Below, piece by piece: positions 34,417 to 46,345 of a stretch of DNA of 64,000 nt. The notes beneath the pieces are model-generated. The model did no database searches, had not been told where the DNA came from, and saw only the letters and a list, made by a program, of their open reading frames with translations. Each line of letters opens with the position of its first letter. Within the stretch, counting starts at the first letter, position 1. Source of the stretch: Epiperipatus broadwayi. Its lineage: Eukaryota > Onychophora > Udeonychophora > Euonychophora > Peripatidae. The translations under genes and the position numbers were made by a program. The DNA lies in NCBI GenBank assembly GCA_028023455.1, contig JAQFVV010000072.1, positions 1,016,501 to 1,080,500 of the forward strand, in the 5' to 3' direction.

Positions 34417-34436
34417 TGGACGCCCATCGTGTGGCT
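34417..34436 (+). promoter_or_regulatory. Candidate primer binding site, tRNA-Lys-like
   Basis: The plus strand reads TGGACGCCCATCGTGTGGCT, which matches the complement of the tRNA-Lys(CUU) 3' end with one inserted base and two mismatches. It is 24 bases inside the LTR end, farther than usual, so the match may be decayed or the border misjudged. Confidence 0.5.
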
Positions 34437-35606
34437 ATTCGAAATTTTCCATACCCTGCAATGCCCTGTATAACATTTGTATGTGTGTATAATGTTTTTT
34501 TTTCTTTTTCTGTTTTAAATTAATGAATAATATATATGTAGATTTTTTTTCCCGGGTTTGTACACACATATATATAATGTTTTTTTTAAAATAACACGAA
34601 ATAATTGTTAGTTATACGGGAATTTTTTTTTGCTTCTAGTTTGTCGCAGTGGGACGTATGTCATTTTTTAAAAAAAAAAAAATTACTACCCTGAGAAGTT
34701 AGTTTTAGTTGAATATATTTATATAAAAATAATATATGTATAATTTTTCCAAGTTTGTTTCCTAACGTGAGCTAAATGTCATTTTTTTTAATTAATTAAG
34801 AAGTTAAATGTGCCATAAGCTAAACATTTTTTTTTCCGAGTTTGATATATAGAAAATGAATATTTTATAGTTAAAAAGTTAACACGCCGTCAGTTGTTTT
34901 TTTTGGTGTGTGACTAGAAAAGAAGATTTCAGAGTTAAAGTAATTTTTTTGGTAATCCTAATTAGTTTTGTCATGGCCAGTACGCCATATTTTTTTTTCT
35001 CGTATAAAGTAGATAGCTTCAATAAGGCGGAAGTGTCAAATATATACCCACCCGCCCTCCCTTAAATTAGCTTTCGTACTTTAGATTGTTTTTAGTATCG
35101 CTCAAATATGAAAAAGTTTGGAATAATAATGTTTTTCTCGAAATATAGTATAAACGGTAGTGTTAATATTTTGAGTAAAAAAAAAGTACAGTTACATAAT
35201 AGATTTTTATTTCCGTTTGGATAAATTTTTGTAAATATCTTAGATAACCTTTTTTTTTCGTTAATAGAATTTTTTTTTCATAGATTGAAAGCTTTGATAA
35301 GTCAAAATTACACGTGTCAGTGTATGGTGTTAACAAACATTTTTTTTCACTTTCTCTGCATTTCGTTTTTATATAAAATGAATGCTATAATCATGCAAAA
35401 TTCTCGTTCACTGTTAAATATTTTGTAATTACGTGTCCTACCAAATATATATAAGTTTTGTTAATAAAATAGCAAACTTAATTTTCAACTTAATAAAGAG
35501 TAAATGCGTATGTCGTTTAATTTATATTTTTGTATAACATATATGTCAGCCACCCTTTAGTTAAGATTTTTTTTTCTCCATTTCGGATTATGCTATTGAA
35601 TCATTT

Positions 35607-35722
35607 ATTGAGTAACCGTTAGGTGAAGACCCTTTGAGTAACCGTTAGGTGAAGCCCTTGTTTTTTTAGTGATCGTTTATGAAGATTCCTTGAGTAACCG
35701 TTTAGGTGAAGACCCCTTACAC
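35607..35722 (+). repeat. Short tandem repeat, about 26-bp unit
   Basis: Units reading ttgagtaaccgttaggtgaa plus gaccc occur at about 35608, 35634 and 35693, with a diverged unit between (tagtgatcgtttatgaagat). A neighbouring pair, gcctgaaataatagg at about 35747 and 35814, is a second small duplication. Confidence 0.75.
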
Positions 35723-36100
35723 TTTAGAGTTCAGAATTGCTGAGTAGCCTGAAATAATAGGTCTATGTCTGCAATTGTTGTTTCCGTGTCATAGTTGTGA
35801 CCAGCGTTACTTGCCTGAAATAATAGGAGTATGCGGTTTGCAATATGACATTCTTTCTAATAAAATTCATGTACATAATAATAAAAGAAATATTTGTATA
35901 GGTATATCTGTTTGTATATTTATATGTAGTCATATATATGCTTATTTGGTGTGTACATATTCATATATATGGGTGTATATGGTATACACTTCGTTATAGT
36001 TTGGTAAAACCCATTTTTATATAAATGTTTTTTAAACAGTTTTTGATCTCAATGCGTGATTCTGTAAAATTGCTTGATAATTGTTCATCTATTTCGGGTT

Positions 36101-36285
36101 GTGACCAAAATGGTAGTTGGTTTCGATCCCAGGTTCATAATTCGGAGTGGCAGTTATCATGGGATTTTACTTCTATTTTTAATTTTTTTTGTATATATTT
36201 TATTTTGTTAATCGTACTTTAGGCTGTTTAAATTTTTTTTTGTGTGTCATGACCAAAATGGTAACTGGTTTCGAACCCAGGTCAG
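36101..36285. repeat. Two copies of a tRNA T-arm-like 36-bp segment
   Basis: gaccaaaatggtagttggtt tcgatcccaggtt (about 36103-36136) and a near-identical copy (about 36248-36281) are direct repeats. Their complement reads CCTGGGTTCGAAACC, a perfect Pol III B-box/T-arm sequence. They may be remnants of a tRNA-derived repeat captured by the element. Confidence 0.55.
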
Positions 36286-37154
36286 ACAAATTACCGTACT
36301 TAGTTGTTATACGTCTTAGATTTAAATAATATTGTGTCATTTAAAATAGCATTTACTTATTCATCCAGAGATTTTTTTTTCGTTCAGCAGAATCAAATTA
36401 AAATTTTTTTTAAAAGTGAACTGAAACGCAAAGTAAAATTTTAATTGCATTGAAACTTTATAAACCCTTATAAATGTGTGCTTGGATCATTATCCATTAA
36501 TATGTATATTTGATATGGCCATTGTCTTGTCGACTGGCGCCCTTCTCAAATAAATTTGTCGGCAAGTGCAATTTCTCATATCGGATATCAAATAAACTAA
36601 ACTATAGTAGATGATCAAAATAACAATGTATGCTTAGTGAGCCAAAATAATTTTTAAACATGACTTATGTATATTTTGCTCACATATTTCTTTATATATA
36701 TATACTTGTATTAATGTAAATGCATTTTTTAGTTGTTTCAGGTGTCAGAGAAAGCCAGGTCAAGCTGTAAGTGGATTATTTCAGTTATATTAACATAGCA
36801 ATGATATTTTAATGAAATATAAATAAAGTAAACTGAGGAGAATAATATGTGGTATAGTTATTAAAGACAGACACGGCAGGATTTTTTATATTTTCATGTA
36901 TAAACAGATACATATAGGCATAGGGTTAAAATAGGACCTCGTGAGGTAGGCAAAGTTAGTTTTTGAAAACATAAATAAAGAATTTAGAATATTTGACTTA
37001 TTGTTTTTAAAGAACAAAAAAAAAATTTTTTTTTCTTCACATACAGGATATAGCTCCTAGATATACATAATACAATATATTTATATAGATTGTATTAAAA
37101 TACGTTTAGAAATAAATTGTGACTTTCTGTAGCAAAATAGCAAAAAAAAAAAAA

Positions 37155-38237
37155 ATGGACCAACAGACGGACGCACATTATGACAGCGAGGAGGAGGTAG
37201 TACTCAATATTCCCAAGAGGCCAACAGGTACTCATAATGAAGAGTATAACTTTGAGGCTTTCATCAAAGAAATGAGACATGAAAATGAAATGATGAGGAA
37301 CATGTTCCAGCAATTCATGAATATGACATCTCAACGACTGAACCGTTTGGAGGAAAACATGGTTCTCCAGCAACAACATACCAGAACAAAAGTATGGCCA
37401 GATGAGGATACTCAGTTAAAATGGCAACAGAAACAAGATGATACACAACCTAAATCATTGATCGATAATGAAGTAGAGAAGGATATGTATGCCTGGGACA
37501 CGTCAGTCAAGCATCAAATACAGGAAGGAGAAGACAATGGACAGATGGATGTGGATAAAAAGGAAATGAACACTCATCAACAGATCAATCCAATCAAGGC
37601 GCAACAAGGTAACCAAATCCTTACGCCTATAATAATTAATCCGGTAACGTCTCCGGTGGCTAAATTCATACATATACAAGGTTTTAGAGGGGAACCGGGT
37701 GGAAACCCTAGACACCACCTGGATAGTCTCAAAATGTTTTTCAAGTTCCAGAATATGACTGAACAAGAAAAAGTGGCGATCTCCAGTCATCATTTAAAAG
37801 AATCTGCCAGAGACTGGTGGAATACTCTATCTATACAACCGCAAACATTTATGGAATATGAGAAGGCAATAATGTCAATGTACTGGAGTGCAGAGCGGCA
37901 GGAAGGTTTGATGTATTCCATAATGCATGAAAGATACCCAGCTAACCATCAAGAGACTTATGCTCAGTTTTTTGTTAGGCAGGTAAATCGCATTAAAGCC
38001 CTAACTGCTTTCAATTATCCAGAAATGCAGATAGTGAGGATGATTAGGCACAACATGCCACCCTGGATAAGGAAAATATTAATAGGCACTCAAATGCAGG
38101 ACATTGAAGGCACGATTCGGATACTAACTGACATTGATTATGGGAACTTAGAAGAAAACCAAAATGATAGGGTCATGAACCCGTCCAAAAATACAAGGCA
38201 GTATATACCACCGGATCCCGGAAAGTTTAGAAATTAA
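37155..38237 (+). CDS. Gag of the non-autonomous LTR element
   Basis: The ATG at 37155 follows a run of A and opens a 360-residue frame with no stop. The first 120 or so residues are acidic and glutamine-rich with heptad-like spacing (RLNRLEENMVLQQQ), suggesting a coiled coil. Residues about 175-320 form a Ty3/Gypsy gag capsid core: FIHIQGFRGEPGG, EKVAISSHHLKESARDWWNT, and later FFVRQVNRIKALTAF with RMIRHNMP. No CCHC knuckle and no protease follow; the frame ends and the 3' LTR begins 245 bases later. An intact gag in an element without pol suggests selection for it in cis or very recent insertion. Confidence 0.9.
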   Translation: MDQQTDAHYDSEEEVVLNIPKRPTGTHNEEYNFEAFIKEMRHENEMMRNMFQQFMNMTSQRLNRLEENMVLQQQHTRTKVWPDEDTQLKWQQKQDDTQPKSLIDNEVEKDMYAWDTSVKHQIQEGEDNGQMDVDKKEMNTHQQINPIKAQQGNQILTPIIINPVTSPVAKFIHIQGFRGEPGGNPRHHLDSLKMFFKFQNMTEQEKVAISSHHLKESARDWWNTLSIQPQTFMEYEKAIMSMYWSAERQEGLMYSIMHERYPANHQETYAQFFVRQVNRIKALTAFNYPEMQIVRMIRHNMPPWIRKILIGTQMQDIEGTIRILTDIDYGNLEENQNDRVMNPSKNTRQYIPPDPGKFRN

Positions 38238-38482
38238 AAACATATATATAGCTAGTCAGACTAAAACAACACGGACTTGATTTAAAAAATATAGGAGAAT
38301 GAATGATGGATAAACCGTTTTATAGTAACATATAGAAAGATTATTAGTAGTAGCAACTTAAACATTACAGTGAATAAAGAGTAGGCTTGAACTCACCTGG
38401 TACAAATTCTTACCTCTGACCTGAAGCAACAGCATTTTTTTTTTTAAAACATTTTTTTTTTTGCTCACTAACTATTGGGAAA

Positions 38483-40571
38483 TGAAGCAATGGATCTGAA
38501 GTCCGATCCATGCTTCACATCTTCCTATAAACTTAATTAATATTGTAGACCTAAATTAAGTTTATAGTTCAATATCAGCAGGGTTTTGCATTAGAGTTAA
38601 AAATAGTTATGCTTATTAAATGTGTATTACAGTTAAATATTTTATTTTAAATAAATTTCATTCTATTGATAAAAATTGCTTAACCTATTAGTCAAACATA
38701 TATATACATCTAGCGTATATATATGAGTAAATGCAAAATTCTGCTGAGATAAAATGCTTATTCTATTGTAAAATAATAATATATTGTTGTTCAAATTTTA
38801 TTAAAATATTTAGTATGATTTGATTTTGAGATAAGCCCACCAACATTTCTGAAAGAATGTATATTTTAATTAGTGAGTCGTTCAAGTCTAATTAAAGATG
38901 GCATTTTCTTTCTTGCTTTTTAATTAATAGAATTCCAACTTTAAAGTAAGAAAGTTAGAGTAAAAAAATTGAAGTTATTTTTAGAACGTGTTGTTTTAAA
39001 ACAAAGCAGCAAGGGGGGGCTTATCAAGATCTCAGATCATACAAACAATGGAAGGTAGCTGGCAGAGAAAGTATAAATAGTAGGGAGAACAAAAGAGATA
39101 ATTATTCAGACTTTTCTTTTTGAAGGAGTCATTTGATTCTGATTTTGCTTGTGAAGGCGATTTATTAAGATTTTTCTTGCTGTTTTATTTCCAAGCTTTC
39201 TGGAAAGTGCATTCAGATTTCTCTTGGGAGAAATCCGTCAGATTTTGCTTCACATTTAGCTTGTGCTTCAAAAAAGTTATACAGCTGTCATTTTCAAACA
39301 ATGGAGAAGTTGGAACCTGCTCCAGTTAAAACCAACCGTATTTTGAGGAAAATGGATATGCTTGGCTAGGCAAATCATAGCTTTGCCTATCGCCGAGGTT
39401 CCTAAATACCATCCAAAATGCCTTAACATCCAATCAATAACCATATGAACTCTATGCCGTGTCTGGAGAACTTTTCATGGAAGCCATACTTCATATTTTC
39501 ATTGTCCGGACAAATACCTATCGTCGGTCGGATCAAGCCACGGACGCCGTAAGGAACATCACGGAAAAAGGACGGTATCGTATCTCCTAAATTAAACTAT
39601 CTCGTATGCTACTAATGATTCATATTGTTTTATTGTTGTATTGAAATATATGTTTTTGCTATGTAAACATTTTATGAATTAACCTTAAATATATTTTGGG
39701 ATCATCTAGCTATATGTAACCTTTTTACCTTCGCTATTCTTCCTTACTAACCATTGTAAATATTTAGTATTTCGTTGCGGTTAAATTTAATAGTTAATTT
39801 TTTGTCATTTGAAATCACTTTCCAATTTTATTTATGTTGTTAATTAAATCCAAGTCAGTTTCTTTTGTGTGCCAACTTGATCTTTTTGATAACACCTCTT
39901 TTTTGTCCGCCATTAGCTAGTCACGTATATTTGATTTAGCTATATACGTTCTAAGTCAATTGTAAACCCGGTTTTTAGCGCAAAGCCATAAGAAATGCTT
40001 TGCGAAAGGTTTTTATTATCTATCGTACTTTATCGAGAAGATCGAGTTGGATATTTTTTTAATAAAATTGGGAAGAAAAGAATTTGACCGCAAACCTATT
40101 AACTTGTTTTCTTTTTATTGTCTAATTAGTTTGTTGCAGTAATTTAGGGGAATAGCGGAGGCCCATTAAAGCTTTATTCATATTTTAAAGCCAGTAATTA
40201 AACATTATTTAATTATCAAAAACTTGAGTTTCTTAGTTATATTAAATGCTTTATTTTTACTTTTCAATGATCCAGGCACGCAAAACGCAAACACCAACAC
40301 ATATTTTGATGTACTTTACACATTTAGCTTTTAGCTCTTTAGGATTTCCCGTCCATGTCTCTACCGCTGTTGCTAAGCTTTGTGGCCGGTTGAAAAATAA
40401 TTTATGCATGGCTCAGATGGTGTTGTTTGTTTGTGATCAGGCCTCGAGAACAGGCGAATGGGCAGAGGTCATAAGTATTCTTGATTTATATCTCGCGTAT
40501 GGTTGGCTTTGAGGTACTTTCGCCTAGTATTCGAACTGGGTTAAATCTACACACATCATCTGACTGTCACA
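38483..40571 (+). repeat. 3' LTR of the gag-only element (2089 bp)
   Basis: It matches 32305-34392 almost perfectly; differences I saw include one C/T near the start, a one-base run difference near 39272, two substitutions near 39962-39968 and a run difference near 40058. No long polypurine tract precedes it, only ATTGGGAAA. Confidence 0.93.
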
Positions 40572-40575
40572 ATAT

Positions 40576-41191
40576 ATATAATTATCTTAAATTTATATAT
40601 ATCCGAAGAATAATGGAAGTGTTAAAACAACGTAGTTTCCAAAAAAAAAACTTAAACAGACGTTCTTTTCTTTTAAATTGCTATTCTTTTAAGATTTAAT
40701 AGAAAATTAAAATATTTTCCTTGCAGACTTTTAATCCACAGATTATTTTAATTTGGAAAAGTTAATGTTTAAATTCCAATCACTGAACAGTAGTATTGAT
40801 AAAAGAAAAATTTATTTTTAAAGAGAAATGATTTTCTTTTTCTTCCCTTTTTAATAACAAGAGAACGAATGAATCTGCTCGTGTGTTATTACAAGTTCAT
40901 GCTTAACTCAACTATCAATTGTTCCGTTGACATTAAGATTTAATAATAAAATAAAAAAAATATATAAGTATTTATTCTTAACTTCAAATCTGGCATTTTA
41001 CTCAAAAACTTAAGGTATGTATTATTTAAAACTCAAATGTATATATTAACTTGCATTTTTGTTTATCAAATAATATATATATATATATATATATATAATA
41101 AAATAGTCAAATAAAAATTTATATTTATAAATAATTTCCTAAGAGATAAAACACGTTAGACCAATAATAATAACTGTAAGTTACTATTATA
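40576..41191 (-). repeat. 5' LTR of the Gypsy element, part 2
   Basis: It resumes the LTR at atataattatc after the ATAT duplication (40572-40575) and ends at ctattata, matching about 23903-24490 of the other LTR. It has an additional (AT)n expansion near 41042-41100. Confidence 0.92.
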
Positions 41192-41716
41192 ATATATATA
41201 TATGCACACACAACTATGTTGCTGTGTGCCATGTAACTCAGATGGTTACATTATATATAATAATTTATAGTTATTAATAGTGGACAACACCACTTAAAAA
41301 ATTAAATAATACTGTACATATTTTATCACTGAAGGAATATAATTTTGATAATAAAAAAATATAAATACATTTGTGCATAAAAGATTTTCAACAGATTTTC
41401 AAACAAACAAGTATTATGTTTTAATGAATTACTAATCAGCAAGAGAACAGGATGGAGCTCAAAAGTGAAGCATTCCAAAGAATAATATTCTGGATGTATA
41501 CACCATTTGGTAAGTAACTTATATATTATTTAATTACTTATATAATATCAGAGTTAGCCCAAGAAGGGAAAGGGAGCAGTACAAAATTGTCTTATTTGCA
41601 GATATTTCCTATCTATACTAGCGTTTTCGCAGGTTTGTCCAAAAAAATAATATGAAACTTTTGAAAAATTTTTTTTTTCAAATTTACTAAAAAAATATTT
41701 AAGTAACTTGAATGAT

Positions 41717-41856
41717 TTGAACTTAGGATTTTTCAGTTATATTCATCTTCTACTCCATCTCAAACAAATGATACCCATGACTACATACATCATGTGTGTC
41801 TGTTGTTTGAGATGGAATATAGAATGAAAAATCCTAAGTTCATATTCCTCTAGTTA
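41717..41856. repeat. Inverted repeat, 45-bp arms
   Basis: Arms with gaacttaggatttttcagtt and its complement lie at about 41719-41770 and 41800-41853, with ccatctcaaacaa/ttgtttgagatgg nearer the loop. The loop contains tgactacatacatcatgtgt, similar in layout to A-family elements (tgaccacacacatg). No ribozyme core is present. Confidence 0.6.
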
Positions 41857-42333
41857 TTTGTATAAAAAACATTCAGTACACTGACTGAATAATAAGTTAA
41901 TTAAATAAATATTTTTGTTTTAAGGTATTATTTAATTATTCTTTTAAAAATTATTTGTTAAAACATTAATACGTTTTATTTTAGCATGTGTTTTATTCTT
42001 CGTGTTTATTTATAGAAATAAACAAATAAAATGTAAGGTATTTACTGAACATGTTAAATGACTAAAGCTACACTTTTAAGTTTTTCTTCAAAAGCAGTGA
42101 AAAAAGTCTTAATTTACAAATGTTTATTTCCTGGAATGAGGTGTGTGAGTGTATGCTAAAATTTACTTTGCACAAAGACACTTCTTACTTACCTGTCAGG
42201 CCTGATTATAACAAATCATCAAACACCTAGCTTAAATTTTAAACAAAACAAAAATAGCTCTCTATTTTACTGCCATCTAGGGTAAGTTTAAGTAATCAGT
42301 AATTAACATGATATGAAATTCCTATTTTTAGTC

Positions 42334-43765
42334 CACCTGGGTCTCATTTTATGTGATAGATAGGTTCCTCAGAAAATGTGCTTAAAAGAAATCACACAAA
42401 AATAGACTTCTTTACATTGAAAAATGGGGGATAGTACTGTAATTTTCAAAAATCGCGTAAAAGCAAAACAACAATGTAAAATTACTTTAAAATTCGCATA
42501 GAAAAAAAGAAATAAAATATGACTAATAAAAAATTTCAAATTTGAAAAAAATTGATACAAGACATTCAAAACAATATATATAATTTTTTTAAGTGTCATA
42601 GCATCGGCTGGGATGCGAACCCGCAACCCGGGCAACTGCCTGCAAGTGCAAGGCAGTCGCACTGACCTCTCGATCACCAATGCAAGACAATATATTTTTA
42701 TGTGTAATTTACAGTATTTTACATTTTTTCATACATGTACAGTATTTTAATCATTATCACTATTTGATGATATTCAGGTTTGTTTGTGAAATGGTAAGAC
42801 ATCAGATTCATCACAAGAGGAAATACAACTAGTGCCAACTTCATTTTTTTAATTGCTGTTATAGTGGACTCGTCCAAACTCAAATGTTTTCCAATCACTG
42901 TTGATCATTCCCATTTCGCTAAGCGATCTAAAATTGAAATTTTTGTTTCCAAAAAAATTCATTTTCTGGTATTTTTCCCTCTCCGTTAGGATAAACTAAA
43001 ACTTTAAAATAAAAATAAGAACTTGGACTTATGATAATAAAAAGACACCTACTCACCACTGTTGAGAAAAATTTGATTAAAACTAACAATTAAAAATTAA
43101 ATTCTTGTTTTTGTCTTTATTTTTTTAATTTTCAATTCCATTTAAAAATCAAATTTCATTAATTTACATCACATTAATATCAAATCACATCACATAATTT
43201 TTAAATTGTTAATTACAATTAAAAATCAGATTTTAATTTTTAATTGTCAAATTTAATTGCACCCACCGCTCTTACCTTTTAAAAATAAACTTGCGGATAC
43301 TAAATGATTAATTGATTACATATTCCTTTTTTAAAAAGCAAAAATAGAATGTGATTTAAAATGCAAAAACAACAACATGCATAGTATAGGCATCTATAAC
43401 GTTTGAACAAATTTACATTATAATCTTGTAAAATTTAATGTGTGTATATAAAATGGGGGATTCCTGATTTTAAGTGAATTATGAACTTCTTTATTGCATA
43501 AAATCTATTACAGTACTATTATAAATTATGCACTGAAAATATTGAAATTATTAGATGGAAGTCAAATTCCGATAATGCACTATTACTCTAAATATGACAT
43601 ATTGGTGCGCACAATTTATAATATTTAAAGTAATAGCACATCGACTTCCGATCTAATAATTTTTATCGCAAAAAAGAAAACTGCATGCAAAGATATTAAG
43701 AAGAAACATGAATAACATAACTTCAAAATCGCATTAAAAAATCCGCATAAAATGAGACCTGGGTG
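42334..43765. mobile_element. MITE-like DNA transposon with TA-type ends, copy 1 (interrupted by a SINE)
   Basis: The ends are inverted repeats beginning CACCTGGGTCTCATTTTATG. The right flank is TA and the left flank TC, probably a mutated TA. The element is homologous, in opposite orientation, to 49066-50031. It has an internal palindrome around 43553-43680 (attccgataatgcactatta and its partner) and no transposase. TA flanks suggest Tc1/mariner-type mobilisation. The SINE at 42571-42695 accounts for part of its greater length. Confidence 0.82.
42571..42695 (-). mobile_element. tRNA-derived SINE inserted in the MITE
   Basis: On the minus strand: gcattggtgatcgagaggtc (A-box region), a TTGCAC anticodon-like loop, cgggttcgcatccc (B box) and the tail gatgctatgacac. 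The flanking acaatatat at 42571-42579 and 42687-42695 is a 9 bp duplication. The homologous MITE at 49066-50031 lacks this insert, which confirms the event. Confidence 0.82.
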
Positions 43766-44448
43766 TATATGAATCCTCATCTTCAAATCATTTTCCAGCT
43801 TTTGCCTTTATCAATGAAGGATAGGGATTTTATATGCATCTGATAATTACTGATTATTTAAGCTTACAGAAGATGGAAATAAAATGGAAAACAATTTTTG
43901 CATTAATTATTTATCTACAAAAATAACACACACACACATAAAAGACATTTACATTGGAAGCACTTTGTAAGAGTTTAGAAAAAAGAGTTACATTTTATCC
44001 TAGATCTTGCAAGCAATGTTTAACAATCAAGGCAATCAAAATTTTTTATAGAGTTACTGACATCAGTATTTTCACTAGTAAAAATTGTTCTCTGTGATTT
44101 GGTATAATGATATGAATGGAAGATTCTGGATTTCAAAGCCTATGAATAATAGTCCAGCTCAGAATTCTTATAAACTTCTGAGCAATGTCATACTTTGCTC
44201 CTTCTTGCTTAAGAAACAGCAGAAGATTCAGGAAGAGAATAGCTATCAGGGCACTGATTGATATTATGGTTACGCATGGTGGAGAACAAATGAATGATTT
44301 CCCCAAAAGGAAGTTAAATGAAAATTTAGATACTGTTGAAAGATTATCAATGACTACATTTAAAAAGTCTGTATTAGTTTATCGTTCAGTTAAAATATAA
44401 GATACCAAATAATAGCCAAATTTTGAATTGTGAGCAATAAAAATACAT

Positions 44449-44494
44449 GGCTCACAGGACTGGTTTCAGGGAAACTCTTTTCATCAGTTGTGCC
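44449..44494 (-). ncRNA. Hammerhead ribozyme motif, C family
   Basis: The minus strand reads GGCACAA-CTGATGA, a poorly paired stem II region, then TGAAAC-CA-GTC and CTGTGAGCC. Stem I pairs CACA/TGTG with an A-C mismatch next to the core, and GGC/GCC further out across a two-base bulge. Both boxes and the GTC cleavage triplet are intact. Stem II is weak, so activity is doubtful. Confidence 0.55.
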
Positions 44495-46169
44495 ACACCC
44501 CAACATCACTATCTACAAATCAGAATAAGCTGAATTTTATTTATTAAGAAGATTATCCTTACTTTATTTTAAAATATATAAAATGGAATGTAAACAATTA
44601 TTAATTGCTTATTCATTAATTATATAATAGGTTATAATAAAAATAAACATTCTATAACATTTCAAATTAATGAAAAAAAAACCAAAATGAGGTATTTAGT
44701 GACTAAGAGCTTCCAAATATGAACAGAAAAATACCACTATGAACTTAACAAAATAGATAGCCTTGGTGGAGAATAATGAGAATTGCAAACTGCTCTTGGA
44801 GGCATATAATGTAAAATTACAATGAAATCTCTTCTCTAGGCCTGCATTAAAAAAATAAATGAGATGTTATTAAAGCGTCAGCAACCATGGACAATGTGTA
44901 TGGTCATAATAGTGACTGGATTTCTTTTGAAGATCATCCATCTACTCTGCTAGTCTTTGTATACATGAGTAGTATTTTATCTGCACTGACACACTCGTCA
45001 GAAGTAAATGTTTTAAAATTAGCTAGCTCTACAATATCCATTTCATAATATATATATATATGTGTGTGTGTGTTTAATTAAAATATTGGCTTAGAAAATG
45101 TCTTTAAAGTAATAATCTTATTGATTATATGAATAAAAATCTTTTCAGGAATATGAAATATTTATCATATAATGAATGTTATATCAGACATTCCCAAACT
45201 TATTTGGCCTACTACCCCTTTCAGAAAAAAATAAATTACTCAGCAACTCTGGAAATTTACATTTTTAAAGTGAACAAACAAAAAATGCATAATAATTGTG
45301 CTTTATTTCTATCTACAACCTACAACATAGTAAAGAAAGATATAGTTGTAAATAAGATATCTTAAAGCCTGAAATTATAAAATGATTTTTTAAAATAACA
45401 ATTATGAATATCATTAAAAATAATTCTAATGAGAATGATAAACCTTATGGACTGCTATCAATTTATTAATGTTTATCTCTATTTTCATCAGCAATATTCT
45501 AAAATCATTGCAATTAGCTATTTGCATATAATTTCTTCTTTCATTAATATATGAAGAAGAAATTGTAATTAAAAATTTTTATGCTATAGTCCATAATCCA
45601 AGATAAAGTATAATCTGCTTTTGCAATCAGAACTATTGGTAGCCATCTTTGAATGTAAATTCTTCATTTATTATTATTTCTATGAGTTCTAGTAATTTTG
45701 GAGATTTTTCTGTATTTGTACTTGAAAAAGATTCAAAACTCAATCACACACATACATTTTAGATAAGCATGTCTGCATAGTGTTTTTCCACTGCTGATTA
45801 CTTTGAAACCTGGATGAAGTCCCTTGATTCTAATTCTAAATTTTGTTTATACAAAATGTTTTATCAATGAATGCAGAAATATCAGTTTTTGTTTTGATTA
45901 AATTCATCAGTACTATAACATCGGATGATCGACACCACTCTATTGTGCTGTTGCTAGTGCAAAGCAAATAGATATAACACTACCGGGCTTTTTAAAAAAA
46001 AACATTCAGTCCTTTTACTTTGGATTTATTTTTTTAAAACATTTAATTTTTTTTTTTATTCATAAATAAATACATATAATTTGTTTTTTTTTTTTTTAAA
46101 AAAACATTCTTTTTCAAAACATTCTTGATTTGGCTTTTTAGTTTTTTTATTTTATTTACATTTTTATAT

Positions 46170-46345
46170 TAGTATGTAATAAGCTCTATTAATGAGTATG
46201 TGTGTGTATTTATATTGTGCTCTATTAACGAGTATGTTCGTGTATTTATATTGTGTAAATCGCCATTTTTAAAATTTTTATTTATATATTAATATGTAAT
46301 AAGCTCTATTAATGAGTATATGCATGTATTTATATTGTGTACATT
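46170..46345. repeat. Short tandem/direct repeats
   Basis: Three copies of ctctattaatgagtatgtg plus a gtatttatattgtg segment lie at about 46184, 46222 and 46303. The first and third are also preceded by tatgtaataag. This is a simple local duplication with no gene. Confidence 0.6.

Larger units (their letters stand above)
34437..37154 (+). other. Long untranslated leader of the gag-only element
   Basis: About 2.7 kb separate the primer site from the gag ATG. The leader holds many T-runs, a short tandem repeat (35607-35722) and two copies of a tRNA T-arm-like segment (36101-36285). Frames at 35775-36222 are short, T-rich and without domain. Such a long leader is unusual and may carry packaging signals; that is inference. 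Confidence 0.55.
32305..40571 (+). mobile_element. Gag-only LTR retrotransposon (8.3 kb), recent nested insertion
   Basis: Both LTRs (32305-34392 and 38483-40571) begin TGAAGCAATGG and end CTGTCACA. The only substantial gene inside is gag (37155-38237); no protease, RT, RNase H or integrase motif is present in the 4.1 kb interior. The target duplication is ATAT (32301-32304 and 40572-40575), proven by comparison with the uninterrupted LTR at 22364-24490. The LTRs differ at only a handful of positions. It resembles the plant terminal-repeat-with-gag class and depends on pol from another element. Confidence 0.93.
22364..41191 (-). mobile_element. Ty3/Gypsy LTR retrotransposon, decayed, with a younger element inserted in its 5' LTR
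   Basis: Sense is the minus strand. The 3' LTR is 22364-24490. The interior, 24491-30774, carries broken integrase, RNase H, RT, protease and gag in reversed coordinate order. The 5' LTR is 30775-32304 plus 40576-41191, split by the element at 32305-40571. Gene order (gag, PR, RT, RH, IN) and motifs place it in Ty3/Gypsy. No envelope-like frame is seen between integrase and the 3' LTR, and no chromodomain. The LTRs differ by scattered substitutions and small indels, so it is not recent. The outer flanks are both ATAT. Confidence 0.93.

Noticed and set aside
37095-37793. Minus-strand frames of 94 and 96 residues at the gag locus
   Set aside because: They are antisense to the intact gag frame.
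44985-45005. CTGACGA on the minus strand near 45 kb as a further hammerhead
   Set aside because: No pairing stem II or stem I could be formed and the second box is not at a suitable distance.
45129-45365. A 78-residue plus-strand frame near 45.2 kb
   Set aside because: It has low-complexity composition with no motif; part of it looks like a decayed repeat, but I could not name it.
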